This document shows positions 1 through 7,470 of a DNA stretch of 15,541 nucleotides, piece after piece. The stretch spans positions 1 through 15,541 of the forward strand of contig JABJJH010000441.1 of assembly GCA_018660965.1 (NCBI GenBank), given 5' to 3'. The notes beneath the pieces are model-generated. The model ran no database searches. It saw only the letters and a list, made by a program, of their open reading frames with translations, and was not told where the DNA came from. Each line of letters opens with the position of its first letter. Within the stretch, counting starts at the first letter, position 1. The DNA comes from Rhodospirillaceae bacterium. Lineage in GTDB: Bacteria; Pseudomonadota; Alphaproteobacteria; UBA8366; GCA-2717185. A program made the position numbers and the translations under genes.

Positions 1-2617
1 CACCTGGGTGCGGGCTGGGCCATGGTCGACGCGCTGGCTGGGCGCGCTGGGCGCCGAAATCATCAAGGTCGAATGGCCCGGCAACGAACGCGGCCGCCTG
101 ACCGCCGTGCCGCCGGAAGGCATGGAGAAAACCCTCAACAACTCACCGACATTCAACGACACCAATCCGAACAAGAAAAGCATCACCGTCAACATGCGCA
201 GCCCGGAAGGCCTCGCCGTCATCAAGAAACTGGTCGCGGTCAGCGACGTGGTGGTGGAAAACTTCAGCCCCAAGGCCTTGCGCGGCTGGGGACTCGGCTA
301 CGACGAGTTGCGCAGGATCAAACCGGACATCGTGTATGTCTCGCAATCCGGACTGGGCCATACGGGCCAGCAATCGCACTACACGACCATGGGGCCGACG
401 GCGCAGGCGTTTTCCGGCCTGACCCATTCATCGGGATTGCCGGACAAACCGCCCGCCGGGTGGGGCTGGTCATGCCTGGACGACCTTGGCGGCGTCAACA
501 TCGCCTTTGGCGTCATGGGATCGCTGCACCGGCGCAACCGCACGGGGCTCGGCCAACATGTGGATCTGGCGCAGATGTTCATCGGCGCGACCCTGAACGG
601 TCCGGCGATCCTCGACGCCACGGTCAACAAGCGCGCCTTGCAACGCGAAGGCTTCCCACCGGGCAACCGGGCGCATTGGCCGGGGACGCCCCTGCTGAAC
701 AATTACCGCGGTCCGACGACGGCGCCGCACAACGCCTATCGCACCAAGGGCGGCGGGTACAATGACTGGGCCGCCATCGTATGCGTCGGCGACGCGGAAT
801 GGCGCGCGTTAATATCGGTCATGGGATCACCCGCCTGGGCGGACAATAAAAAATTCGCTTCCCTTGCGGGGCGTCTACAACACCAGGTCGAACTGGACGA
901 AAACATCGAAGCCTGGACCAGGACGTTGGACAAATACGCCTTGATGGAAGCGTGTCAGGTGGCGGGCGTGCGCGCCATGCCGGTGCAAAGTTCCGAAGAC
1001 CGGGTGGAGAACGACCCGCAGCTTCGCCACCGCAAAATGTATACGGAAATGGATCATCCGGTCCTGGGGCGGCGCAAATTTCAGAACGCGCCGTTCAAGA
1101 TGTCGGATACGCCCGTGGTCAACACCAGCGCGGCGCCCTTGATTGGCCAGCACCTTCAGGAAGTTCTCGAAGGACTTCTGGGTCTGTCTCATGAAGAGGT
1201 AATCTCCGGGTTGCAGAACAATATTTTCTGGCCGAAAACCTTGGAACGCTTCGACTATATCGACGCCGTAATTGACGGCGAGCCCTGGCAAGGCGGTGAC
1301 GCCGATACGCTGGTCAACCGTGACCCGGCCTCCCCCCAGGCGATCATCGACAACGCTTATTTGTCGGCGGGCAATGTGAACGCCGGGCCGCTGGACGGGC
1401 TGCGCGTGCTGGAGGTCTCCGACGAACAGGGTCAGTACTGCGGCAAGCTGATGGGCGATTTGGGCGCCGACGTCATCAAGGTCGAGCCGCCCGGCGGCGA
1501 AGCGACGCGCACGGTGGGGCCATTTCTCGACGACGCCCCGCACCGTGACCGCAGCCTCGCCTTCTGGCATTACAACACCTCCAAGCGCGGGGTGACGCTG
1601 AACCTTGAAACCGAAGACGGGCGCGCGTTGTTCCGGAAACTGGCCGACAGCGCGGACATCATTCTGGAAAGCGCGGGCGCGGGATATCTGAACGATCTCG
1701 GGCTTAGCTTCGAGTCGTTGAAAGCCTCTAACCCGAAGCTCATCCATTGTTCGCTGACGCCGTTTGGCCAAACCGGCCCCTGGCGCGACTACAAGGGCAG
1801 CGATCTGGTCCACATGGCGGCGGGCGGGTTCATGGGATGTTGCGGATACGACGTCGCCGACGATCCGGAACAGATCCCCATTGCGCCTGGCGGCGGCAAC
1901 GCCTGGCACACCGCCTGCAGCTTCGCCTACATGTCGATCACCGCCGCGCTGGTGTCCCGCGACAAGACCGGGGCCGGACAATACATCGACGTATCGGTGC
2001 ATGATTCCTGCGTCGTTTCGACGGAAATGCACGTGCCGACCTATATCTATCAAGGCAAGGTCGTCATCCGGCAAACCGGTCGTCATGCGCAAATGGACGC
2101 CAATGGCGCCAATCAATTCCGTTGCGCCGATGGCGGCTATGTCAACGCCGTCGGGAACCGCGTGCCGTTACGCCGGTTCCCCGATCTGGTCGCCTGGATG
2201 GACGAACACGGACTGGCCGAGGACCTTGGGGACGAACGCTACGCCACCGCCAAGGGATTCGTCGAACATGCGGCGCATATCGACGAGGTTATCCAACGTT
2301 TCGCCGCGCACCTGACCCGGGACGAAATCGCCCATGGCGGACAGGCGCGGCAATTCAACTGGGGCGCGGTGCGCTCACCGGATGAACTCCTCGACGATGG
2401 GCATTTGGCGGACCGGGGATTCTGGGTCGAGGTGGACCACCCGGAATTGGGTCGTTGCTTCACCTATCCCGGCAGCGCCGCCATCCATAACGGATCGCTG
2501 TGGCGCATTTCGAGGCGGGCGCCGCTGGTGGGCGAACACAATCAGGAAATTTTCCACGATGAACTTGGAGTCGATCAGGCCGAACTGGCCTGTCTGGCCG
2601 AAGCGGGCGTCGTCTAG
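1..2617 (+). CDS. Tandem-domain class III (CaiB/BaiF) CoA-transferase, 5'-truncated
   Basis: The reading frame is open from base 2 and has no start in the window. The first visible residues (AGPWSTRWLGALGAEIIKVE) are the normal start-of-domain motif of the family, so the GTG at 8 is internal and only the N-terminal few residues are missing. Numbering from that GTG, domain 1 covers about residues 1-405 and domain 2 about 460-869, joined by a linker of roughly 55 residues. Family members move CoA between acids through an Asp-linked acyl intermediate, found shortly after a GQ-x-VDV motif. Domain 2 has it (GQYIDVSVHD, D666). Domain 1 has GQHVDLAQMF, with Phe191 at that place. One active and one degenerate half is therefore likely. 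The cytosolic substrate is unknown. The TRAP importers and the formyl-CoA-forming lyase nearby suggest activation of an imported carboxylate. The TAG stop lies within a palindromic element. Confidence 0.93.
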   Translation, partial: TWVRAGPWSTRWLGALGAEIIKVEWPGNERGRLTAVPPEGMEKTLNNSPTFNDTNPNKKSITVNMRSPEGLAVIKKLVAVSDVVVENFSPKALRGWGLGYDELRRIKPDIVYVSQSGLGHTGQQSHYTTMGPTAQAFSGLTHSSGLPDKPPAGWGWSCLDDLGGVNIAFGVMGSLHRRNRTGLGQHVDLAQMFIGATLNGPAILDATVNKRALQREGFPPGNRAHWPGTPLLNNYRGPTTAPHNAYRTKGGGYNDWAAIVCVGDAEWRALISVMGSPAWADNKKFASLAGRLQHQVELDENIEAWTRTLDKYALMEACQVAGVRAMPVQSSEDRVENDPQLRHRKMYTEMDHPVLGRRKFQNAPFKMSDTPVVNTSAAPLIGQHLQEVLEGLLGLSHEEVISGLQNNIFWPKTLERFDYIDAVIDGEPWQGGDADTLVNRDPASPQAIIDNAYLSAGNVNAGPLDGLRVLEVSDEQGQYCGKLMGDLGADVIKVEPPGGEATRTVGPFLDDAPHRDRSLAFWHYNTSKRGVTLNLETEDGRALFRKLADSADIILESAGAGYLNDLGLSFESLKASNPKLIHCSLTPFGQTGPWRDYKGSDLVHMAAGGFMGCCGYDVADDPEQIPIAPGGGNAWHTACSFAYMSITAALVSRDKTGAGQYIDVSVHDSCVVSTEMHVPTYIYQGKVVIRQTGRHAQMDANGANQFRCADGGYVNAVGNRVPLRRFPDLVAWMDEHGLAEDLGDERYATAKGFVEHAAHIDEVIQRFAAHLTRDEIAHGGQARQFNWGAVRSPDELLDDGHLADRGFWVEVDHPELGRCFTYPGSAAIHNGSLWRISRRAPLVGEHNQEIFHDELGVDQAELACLAEAGVV

Positions 2618-2802
2618 AGCGTGTCGCGGTTATTCGGAACCACTCAGACGGCCTGACAAGGTTTTCGGCAAGGAGTGTGCGTCGCCGCGATGCCGGCGCA
2701 TCGCAAGGCGTACGCGACGATGTCCGAAAGCCTTGTCAGGTCGCCCGCTGGGTCGCCCATGCGATCCGTCGGAGGGCGTCGAATAACCGCGACACGCTCT
2801 AG
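2614..2802. repeat. 189-bp nested palindromic, MITE-like element
   Basis: The ends are perfect 23-bp inverted repeats at 2614-2636 and 2780-2802, beginning CTAGAGCGTGTC and ending with its complement. A second inverted pair lies inside at 2652-2668 and 2724-2740 (17 bp, one mismatch), and a central hairpin at 2687-2693/2698-2704 has 7-bp arms and a CGGC loop. The right half carries about 25 extra bases, so the element is asymmetric. It has no coding capacity. The terminal CTAG on both sides fits insertion at a TA with a TA duplication, as in IS630/Tc1 or some IS5-group elements (inference). It lies between convergent genes and can fold on either strand, so it may also end both transcripts. 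Confidence 0.85.
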
Positions 2803-2817
2803 ATCAGGACCTCGCCA

Positions 2818-4134
2818 TCAGGTCATCCCCGCCGAATGCGGCAACCACAACGTAATGCTGGGGAAGATCGTCAGGATCGCGACCAAAACCAGGGTGGCGA
2901 TGAAAAACGGCAATACGCCCTTGAATATTGTATTCAGCGGCACATCCGGCGCGACCTTGGCCATGACGAACACGTTGATGCCAACCGGCGGCGTAATCAA
3001 CGCCAATTCTGACATGATGACCGTGTACACGCCAAACCAGACGGGGTCGTATCCGAGTTGCAGAATTACCGGAAAGGTGAACGGAATCGTCAGGATCAAC
3101 ATGCCCCAGATATCCAGCACCATGCCAAGCGCGATGAACAACAGGCTGAACATCAGCATGACGCCGAGGGCCGGCAATCCCAACGCCATGATCCATTCGA
3201 CCAGCCCCGAGGTGAGTCCCGTCAGCACGACGAACTTACCCATCATGTGACCGCCGATGATGATGACGAAAATCATGCCGGTCAGATGCATGGTTTCGCG
3301 CAACGTCATGCCCAGAATGCGCCACGACATCCGCCCCATGAAAAAGGCGATCCCGAACAGGCTGAACACGCCGAACGCGGCGGCTTCCGTTGGGGTGAAC
3401 ACCCCCAGGTAAATGCCGCCAATGACAATCAGGAATGTCGCCAGCACCGGCAACAGCTTCACCAGCGAGCGCAGCTTTTCGCCCATCGGGAAGGTTTCAC
3501 CCACCGGTCCCAACGCCGGCGTCCGCTTGCACCGGACATAGATGGTGCCGGAATACGCCAGGGTCATCAGAATGCCCGGCACGATGCCGGCGACGAACAA
3601 GGCGCCAATCGACGTTTCCGTCCAGATGCCATAGACGACCAGAACGATGCTGGGCGGGATCAGAATGCCCAGAGTTCCCGCCGACGCGATGGAGCCCGCC
3701 GCGAGACTGTCGTCATAACCGTAGCGCCGCATGGCGGGCATGCACATCGGCCCCATGGTCGCGACCGCCGTGACGCTGCCGCCCGAAATGGAGCCAAACC
3801 CGGCGCAGGCGACGACCGACGTAATGGCCAAACCACCCGGCAGGCGCCCCAGCCATTTGTAAACGCAATCGTACAAATCCCGCGCGATATCGGTTCGGTA
3901 CACGATTTGGCCCATCAACATATACAGCGGGATCGCGATCAGAATGAAATTCGACCCTTGTTCAACAAAGGTCAGGGACAATTGCGTCGCCGCGTGGTTT
4001 GGCCCACCGACGAGAAACAATCCAACCGCCGCAACGCCCAGCATGGCGAACGCAATGGGCACGCCGATGACGATCAGGACCATCATCAGGCCAAAGCCCA
4101 AAAGGCCGATGAGTTCGGGGGCTATTTCGATCAC
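2818..4134 (-). CDS. dctM: TRAP transporter large permease subunit (DctM family), system 1
   Basis: 438 residues, usual for DctM, hydrophobic throughout with about 12 expected membrane helices. Family signatures are visible: the first helix region with GVPIAFAM (about 24-31), the GFGSISGGS loop (112-120), the RYGYDDSLAAG segment (137-147) and the LGILIPPSI motif (155-163), plus a second-half LITPPVGINVFV repeat. It is the inner-membrane pore of a Na+-driven, binding-protein-dependent importer of organic anions. The start is GTG at 4134-4132, overlapping the small-subunit stop by four bases (GTGA), so the two are probably translationally coupled. It ends 15 bp from the palindromic element and converges on the CoA-transferase. 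Confidence 0.96.
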   Translation of the reverse strand: MIEIAPELIGLLGFGLMMVLIVIGVPIAFAMLGVAAVGLFLVGGPNHAATQLSLTFVEQGSNFILIAIPLYMLMGQIVYRTDIARDLYDCVYKWLGRLPGGLAITSVVACAGFGSISGGSVTAVATMGPMCMPAMRRYGYDDSLAAGSIASAGTLGILIPPSIVLVVYGIWTETSIGALFVAGIVPGILMTLAYSGTIYVRCKRTPALGPVGETFPMGEKLRSLVKLLPVLATFLIVIGGIYLGVFTPTEAAAFGVFSLFGIAFFMGRMSWRILGMTLRETMHLTGMIFVIIIGGHMMGKFVVLTGLTSGLVEWIMALGLPALGVMLMFSLLFIALGMVLDIWGMLILTIPFTFPVILQLGYDPVWFGVYTVIMSELALITPPVGINVFVMAKVAPDVPLNTIFKGVLPFFIATLVLVAILTIFPSITLWLPHSAGMT

Positions 4135-4649
4135 TGCTCCGTCTCCCGTCCGGTCTGTTCACCGGAATATAAGTGGAGCAAACATTCAAGGGCGCGCATC
4201 AGAAACAGAAATCCCATAAGAGCACTTGCCACCAACACCGCCAGACTGGACACCCAAATCGGAAGTTCGAGAAACTCGGTGACGCGGTTAAATTCAAAGT
4301 CGAACAGGAACTCTTCCCATTCGTGCCGACCCAACAAATAAAATATCCAAAACCCGACAGCGAAATACGCCAGCGAAAACATATTGCGCAGACGCTCAGA
4401 CATCATGTTGGTCACCAAATCCATGCGCACGTGCCCATCGACGCGGGTGCATTCCGGCAACGCGAACAGGAACACCAACAGCAAACACCATTCGGTGAAT
4501 TCCAGCGTCCAAATAAAAGGCGAATTAAAAACGTACCGCAGCACGACATCGATCATGACCAGAATGCTGATGGCCGGCAGGACTACCCATCCGCCGAACA
4601 TATCGAGCGCGGTCGCGACCCACGTAAAATATTTATCCAGGACCTTCAT
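4131..4649 (-). CDS. dctQ: TRAP transporter small permease subunit (DctQ family), system 1
   Basis: 172 residues with four predicted membrane helices at about 14-38, 47-66, 88-106 and 130-152, the standard DctQ layout. The charged RVDGHVRMDLV segment (about 69-79) between helices 2 and 3 is a usual DctQ feature. It pairs with the large permease, which starts inside its stop codon. The ATG at 4649-4647 is preceded on the minus strand by GGGGGAA about ten bases upstream, supporting this start. The terminator at 4678-4730 lies between it and the binding protein, so these permease genes are probably expressed by read-through or at lower level. Confidence 0.94.
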   Translation of the reverse strand: MKVLDKYFTWVATALDMFGGWVVLPAISILVMIDVVLRYVFNSPFIWTLEFTEWCLLLVFLFALPECTRVDGHVRMDLVTNMMSERLRNMFSLAYFAVGFWIFYLLGRHEWEEFLFDFEFNRVTEFLELPIWVSSLAVLVASALMGFLFLMRALECLLHLYSGEQTGRETEQ

Positions 4650-4677
4650 GGTCGACTAGTTCCCCCGAATTCAGAGA

Positions 4678-4730
4678 CTCAAAAACAAAGCCCGGCGCGC
4701 TGAACCACCAGGGTTCACGGCGCGCCGGGC
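4678..4730 (-). terminator. Rho-independent terminator/attenuator between binding protein and permeases
   Basis: The hairpin at 4690-4730 has a perfect 11-bp outer stem (GCCCGGCGCGC and its complement), a two-base bulge, a further 6-bp stem (TGAACC/GGTTCA) and a five-base loop. Read on the minus strand it is followed at once by TTTGTTTTTGAG (4689-4678). It stands 24 bp after the stop of the binding-protein gene. Placed inside the operon it should partly stop transcription, giving more of the periplasmic protein than of the permeases. Confidence 0.88.
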
Positions 4731-4754
4731 ATGTCTAATTCCCGTTGACCCTGG

Positions 4755-5948
4755 TCAGTCGAGAATACCCTGGAGGGGGCTGTCAATCGCCGCTTGCATG
4801 ATCGCATTGGCCGACATGCCGTGGTATTTCTTGGACAGCATCCGGATATCGGCGATGAATTGCTTGCCCGGAAGTCCCTTCTTCTCCATGTCCGCGATCC
4901 ATTTCTGCGTCACGGGCTCAACGGCGGCGCGCCAACGCGCCATTTCGGCGGGCGGCAAGTCGATCAATTCCTTGATGGCGCCCGAGGACGTCATTTTCTT
5001 GATCGCCTTTGCGGCGTTGATTTCATAGAAGCCCTGAGCTTCGATCTGGGCGTGCTGACGCGACCAGTTGTTGTAGACCACCTTCAAATCGGCCGGCAGT
5101 TTGTTATAGAGCGAGGCCGAGGTGCAGTAGAAGACCGGGAAGAAGTTGAACCCGTTGACGGTCCGGTAATCGGTGACTTCGTGCACCTTGAAGATCGGCG
5201 CCACGGCGTCATTGATGTGATAGGCGTCAAGCGTGCCGCGTTGCACCGCCGTATAGGCGTCGGCGGCCGGCATCGAAATCGGCACCGCGCCAAGGGCTGC
5301 AATAATTTTCGCGTGCGGTCCGCCACCCGCGCGGACTTTCAGTCCCTTGACCTCTTCCAGCGTGCGGATCGGCTTTTTGGTATACAGGTGATACGCCGCC
5401 GTTTGCGACGCGCGCGCCAGCTTGACGCCCTTGAAGCGTTCGAAGTTCTTTTTCAGGTACTTCACATACAGCGCTTCGGAAACCGCCGCCGCTTCATGCG
5501 TGTTGTTGAACAGGAACGGCAGGCCCAAACCATGCAGCAAGTTGTAATCCTTGGCGTTATAGGCCGGGAAGCAAGGAGCGTAGTCCGTCAATCCCGTGCG
5601 GATCGCCTTGCGACCGTCTTTCGCGCCGTGAATGGTCTTGGACCATGTGTCGTTCACCTTGATCTTGCCGTTCGACATTTTTTCAAGGACGCGAAAGGCG
5701 ATGATGCTGTTCTTCGCCAGAGAGGACACTTTCGGGACGTGATGCGACGATGTCATCGTGATGACGGGCCCGGTATATGTGACCTTCGCACTGCCATAAC
5801 TCTTAATCTTGCCGGACATCCAATCCTGGGCCAGCGACAAATTCTTTAAAACTTCGGCTTCGGTTTTACCAACTTCCCCCGCCTGCGCCGTCGATACGGC
5901 CAAACCGGCCGCGACAACCGCCGCGCCGACCATAAATTTTCCAGACAT
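4755..5948 (-). CDS. dctP: TRAP transporter substrate-binding protein (DctP family), system 1
   Basis: 397 residues from ATG at 5948-5946. A longer frame from 5999 exists, but this ATG has a good Shine-Dalgarno site (5957-5963) and leaves a clean signal peptide (MSGKFMVGAAVVAAGLAVST, cleavage likely after AQA near residue 23). The DctP signature is LKGLKVRAGGG, with the carboxylate-binding Arg at 206, followed by GAVPISMPAADAYTAVQRGT (220-239). The mature protein is periplasmic and hands substrate to the permeases encoded downstream. About 35-40 residues between the signal peptide and the first typical beta strand (near VITMTSSHH, 62-70) are extra compared with common DctP proteins. Substrate cannot be read from the sequence; an organic anion is expected. 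Confidence 0.94.
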   Translation of the reverse strand: MSGKFMVGAAVVAAGLAVSTAQAGEVGKTEAEVLKNLSLAQDWMSGKIKSYGSAKVTYTGPVITMTSSHHVPKVSSLAKNSIIAFRVLEKMSNGKIKVNDTWSKTIHGAKDGRKAIRTGLTDYAPCFPAYNAKDYNLLHGLGLPFLFNNTHEAAAVSEALYVKYLKKNFERFKGVKLARASQTAAYHLYTKKPIRTLEEVKGLKVRAGGGPHAKIIAALGAVPISMPAADAYTAVQRGTLDAYHINDAVAPIFKVHEVTDYRTVNGFNFFPVFYCTSASLYNKLPADLKVVYNNWSRQHAQIEAQGFYEINAAKAIKKMTSSGAIKELIDLPPAEMARWRAAVEPVTQKWIADMEKKGLPGKQFIADIRMLSKKYHGMSANAIMQAAIDSPLQGILD

Positions 5949-5956
5949 GCAATTTA

Positions 5957-5963
5957 CTCCCCT
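5957..5963 (-). promoter_or_regulatory. Shine-Dalgarno site of dctP system 1
   Basis: AGGGGAG on the minus strand, 8 bases before the ATG at 5948. It decides the start against the upstream in-frame ATG at 5999, which would put about 17 extra residues ahead of the signal peptide. Confidence 0.75.
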
Positions 5964-6360
5964 GTTCATAACCTTGTTCTTCACCGGCGCCGGATTCATT
6001 CCAACGTCCGGCCCGGCTCCTAAGGCCGCTACGGCGGCAAGCTAAATGCTTCCCATCGCCACCGACGGCGCGTAGCCTAGGACACTGTCAGGTCATCGCG
6101 CAAGCCCGGTTCGACGGTGAAGCTTGTTTTTTATGTGAGGGTTACGGCATGGAGCGGGCGTTAAAACAGGCGCTTGAGACGCCTTCACAAACGACCCCTC
6201 ACTATACCAACACGGGGCTTCCAACGGCGGATCGGTTGGGGCCGTGGCATGGAACCTGTTCGATATCGACGCAAATTAGGCGACGGTAAGTCACCGGCCA
6301 ACCTACTGGCGCATTTACAACGCAACACGCCGTAAGTTTCGAAATCTATCCATCACCATC
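5964..6360. other. Divergent intergenic control region between the two TRAP operons
   Basis: About 470 bp separate the two binding-protein starts. Apart from the small ORF and the promoter near 6382, it holds a long-range inverted pair GTGAGGG (6135-6141) and CCCTCAC (6196-6202) enclosing a small AGGCG/CGCCT hairpin (6168-6184). No convincing minus-strand sigma-70 promoter was seen for system 1. Regulation by a protein encoded elsewhere is likely, since no regulator gene lies in the window. Confidence 0.5.
6149..6289 (+). CDS. Possible 46-residue small ORF in the divergent TRAP control region
   Basis: ATG at 6149 opens a 46-residue frame (MERALKQALE... ending STQIRRR, TAA at 6287-6289) with GAGGG eight bases upstream. 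The product is polar, with a short amphipathic start and a basic end. I do not recognise it. It lies between two divergent transport operons, where a leader peptide or chance ORF are both possible. The only support is the ribosome site and the lack of any other explanation for this stretch. Confidence 0.2.
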   Translation: MERALKQALETPSQTTPHYTNTGLPTADRLGPWHGTCSISTQIRRR

Positions 6361-6387
6361 TAACCGTGTTATGGTTAACCTTATAAT
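6361..6387 (+). promoter_or_regulatory. Candidate -10 box and operator-like repeat upstream of dctP system 2
   Basis: A consensus TATAAT is at 6382-6387, about 35 bases before the ATG. No good -35 box is present at normal spacing (TCTAAC at 6359-6364). The same place holds TAACC (6361-6365), seven bases, then GGTTA (6373-6377), and a perfect GGTTAACC palindrome at 6373-6380. A poor -35 with an overlapping inverted repeat suggests an activator- or repressor-controlled promoter (inference). Confidence 0.5.
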
Positions 6388-6406
6388 CCAACGTGAATTA
6401 CAAATC

Positions 6407-6416
6407 AGGGAGAGGG
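6407..6416 (+). promoter_or_regulatory. Shine-Dalgarno site of dctP system 2
   Basis: AGGGAGAGGG lies 6 bases before ATGATG at 6423. It supports a start at 6423 (or 6426) and argues against the in-frame GTG at 6393, which lies upstream of this site. Confidence 0.7.
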
Positions 6417-6422
6417 CGTGAA

Positions 6423-7439
6423 ATGATGAAGCAAATCGGACTATTAATGGCGACAGTCGCCGTGGGCGTCATGGCGACGACCGCCACCGCGGGTGCGGCC
6501 GAGTTCAACCTGCGCTGGGGGCACTACCTTGGCAAAGGGCCGTTCCTTGAGATCGAGGAAGATTTCGCGGCGCAAATCGCAAAGCGCACTGGTGGCCGGG
6601 TAAATATCAACATCACCTATTCCGGCGGTCTCGGAAAGGGCAATGAAGTCCTCACGCTCGCAGGACGCGGCGCCATCGACATGGCCTCGGCCGCGCCGGG
6701 TTATTACGCCCAGCAATTGCATTTTTGGAAAGCGTTCCAGATACCGTTTGTGTTCAAAACGCCGAAACAGGCCATGAACGTTCTGGCGAAGTCACTGGCG
6801 GAATTTCCAGTATACAAACAGGAAATGGACAAGATGAACGTCAACTGGCTGTTTCAGCAGCCCTTGGGGATTTACTTTTTGACGGGTCCATCCTCGGATT
6901 GCGAGACTGTCGCGGGGCTCAAGGGTAAAAAACTTCGCAGTTTCGGCGGTGACGTGCCCAAGGCGCACGCCGCCATCGGCGCGGTGCCGGTGTCGATCAG
7001 CCCGGTCAAGGTGTACGAAGCGCTGCAGCGCGGCACCATCGATTACTCGTTTCTGAACGCGGGCAACATTCAACAATACAAATTGTACGAACCCGGCAAG
7101 TACAGTTGCGGCCCCATCATGGCGATTACGGGCCATAACGTGGTGATCGGTAAAAAGACCTGGAACAGGCTGCCCAAGGATATTCAGGACATCTTCGCCG
7201 ACCAGAGCAAGAAGACGCATGCAAAATACCTTGCGTGGCTGGAATCCTTCGAAAGCAGCGCCGTCGCCAATATCGAAAAGGCGGGCGGCGTGTTCAAGGC
7301 GTTCCCGACTTCGGAGTTGAACAAATGGAAAGCCGCCGCGCCTGATCTGCTGACGGCGTGGGAAAAGGACATCAACAAAAAACGCGGCGACACCATGGCC
7401 AGCAAGGTGGCCAAGCGTTGGCGCGAACTCACCAAGTAA
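6423..7439 (+). CDS. dctP: TRAP transporter substrate-binding protein (DctP family), system 2
   Basis: 338 residues, a normal DctP length. The signal peptide is MMKQIGLLMATVAVGVMATT followed by ATAGAAEF, with cleavage likely near residue 26. The mature protein starts directly with the first strand (FNLRWGHYLGKGP). The ligand-binding signature is GLKGKKLRSFGGDVP, with the Arg at 172, then AIGAVPVSISPVKVYEALQR. It is a periplasmic receptor for the permeases that follow in the same direction. It is clearly different in sequence from the system 1 protein, so the two probably bind different ligands. Substrate unknown. Confidence 0.95.
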   Translation: MMKQIGLLMATVAVGVMATTATAGAAEFNLRWGHYLGKGPFLEIEEDFAAQIAKRTGGRVNINITYSGGLGKGNEVLTLAGRGAIDMASAAPGYYAQQLHFWKAFQIPFVFKTPKQAMNVLAKSLAEFPVYKQEMDKMNVNWLFQQPLGIYFLTGPSSDCETVAGLKGKKLRSFGGDVPKAHAAIGAVPVSISPVKVYEALQRGTIDYSFLNAGNIQQYKLYEPGKYSCGPIMAITGHNVVIGKKTWNRLPKDIQDIFADQSKKTHAKYLAWLESFESSAVANIEKAGGVFKAFPTSELNKWKAAAPDLLTAWEKDINKKRGDTMASKVAKRWRELTK

Positions 7440-7470
7440 CGCCGCGCGCGCCGCACCGGATCACCGCCTT

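Noticed and set aside
875..2116. A long minus-strand open frame opposite the CoA-transferase
   Set aside because: The plus strand has two intact CaiB domains here. The minus-strand product is Arg/His/Val-rich with no recognisable motif.
2614..2802. A complete insertion sequence or a tRNA-like gene at the palindromic element
   Set aside because: There is no transposase frame in 189 bp and no cloverleaf with an anticodon arm; only nested palindromes are present.
3058..4341. A long plus-strand open frame of about 427 codons opposite the TRAP large permease
   Set aside because: Its translation is rich in Gln, His, Arg and Asp without any domain, and it lies exactly antisense to a gene with clear DctM motifs. 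It is a codon-bias shadow.
4794..5849. A plus-strand open frame of about 350 codons opposite dctP of system 1
   Set aside because: It mirrors a real binding-protein gene with a signal peptide and the TRAP signature. Composition is typical of antisense shadows.
6393..6422. GTG at 6393 as start of dctP system 2
   Set aside because: It puts the ribosome site inside the coding region and adds ten charged residues before the signal peptide.
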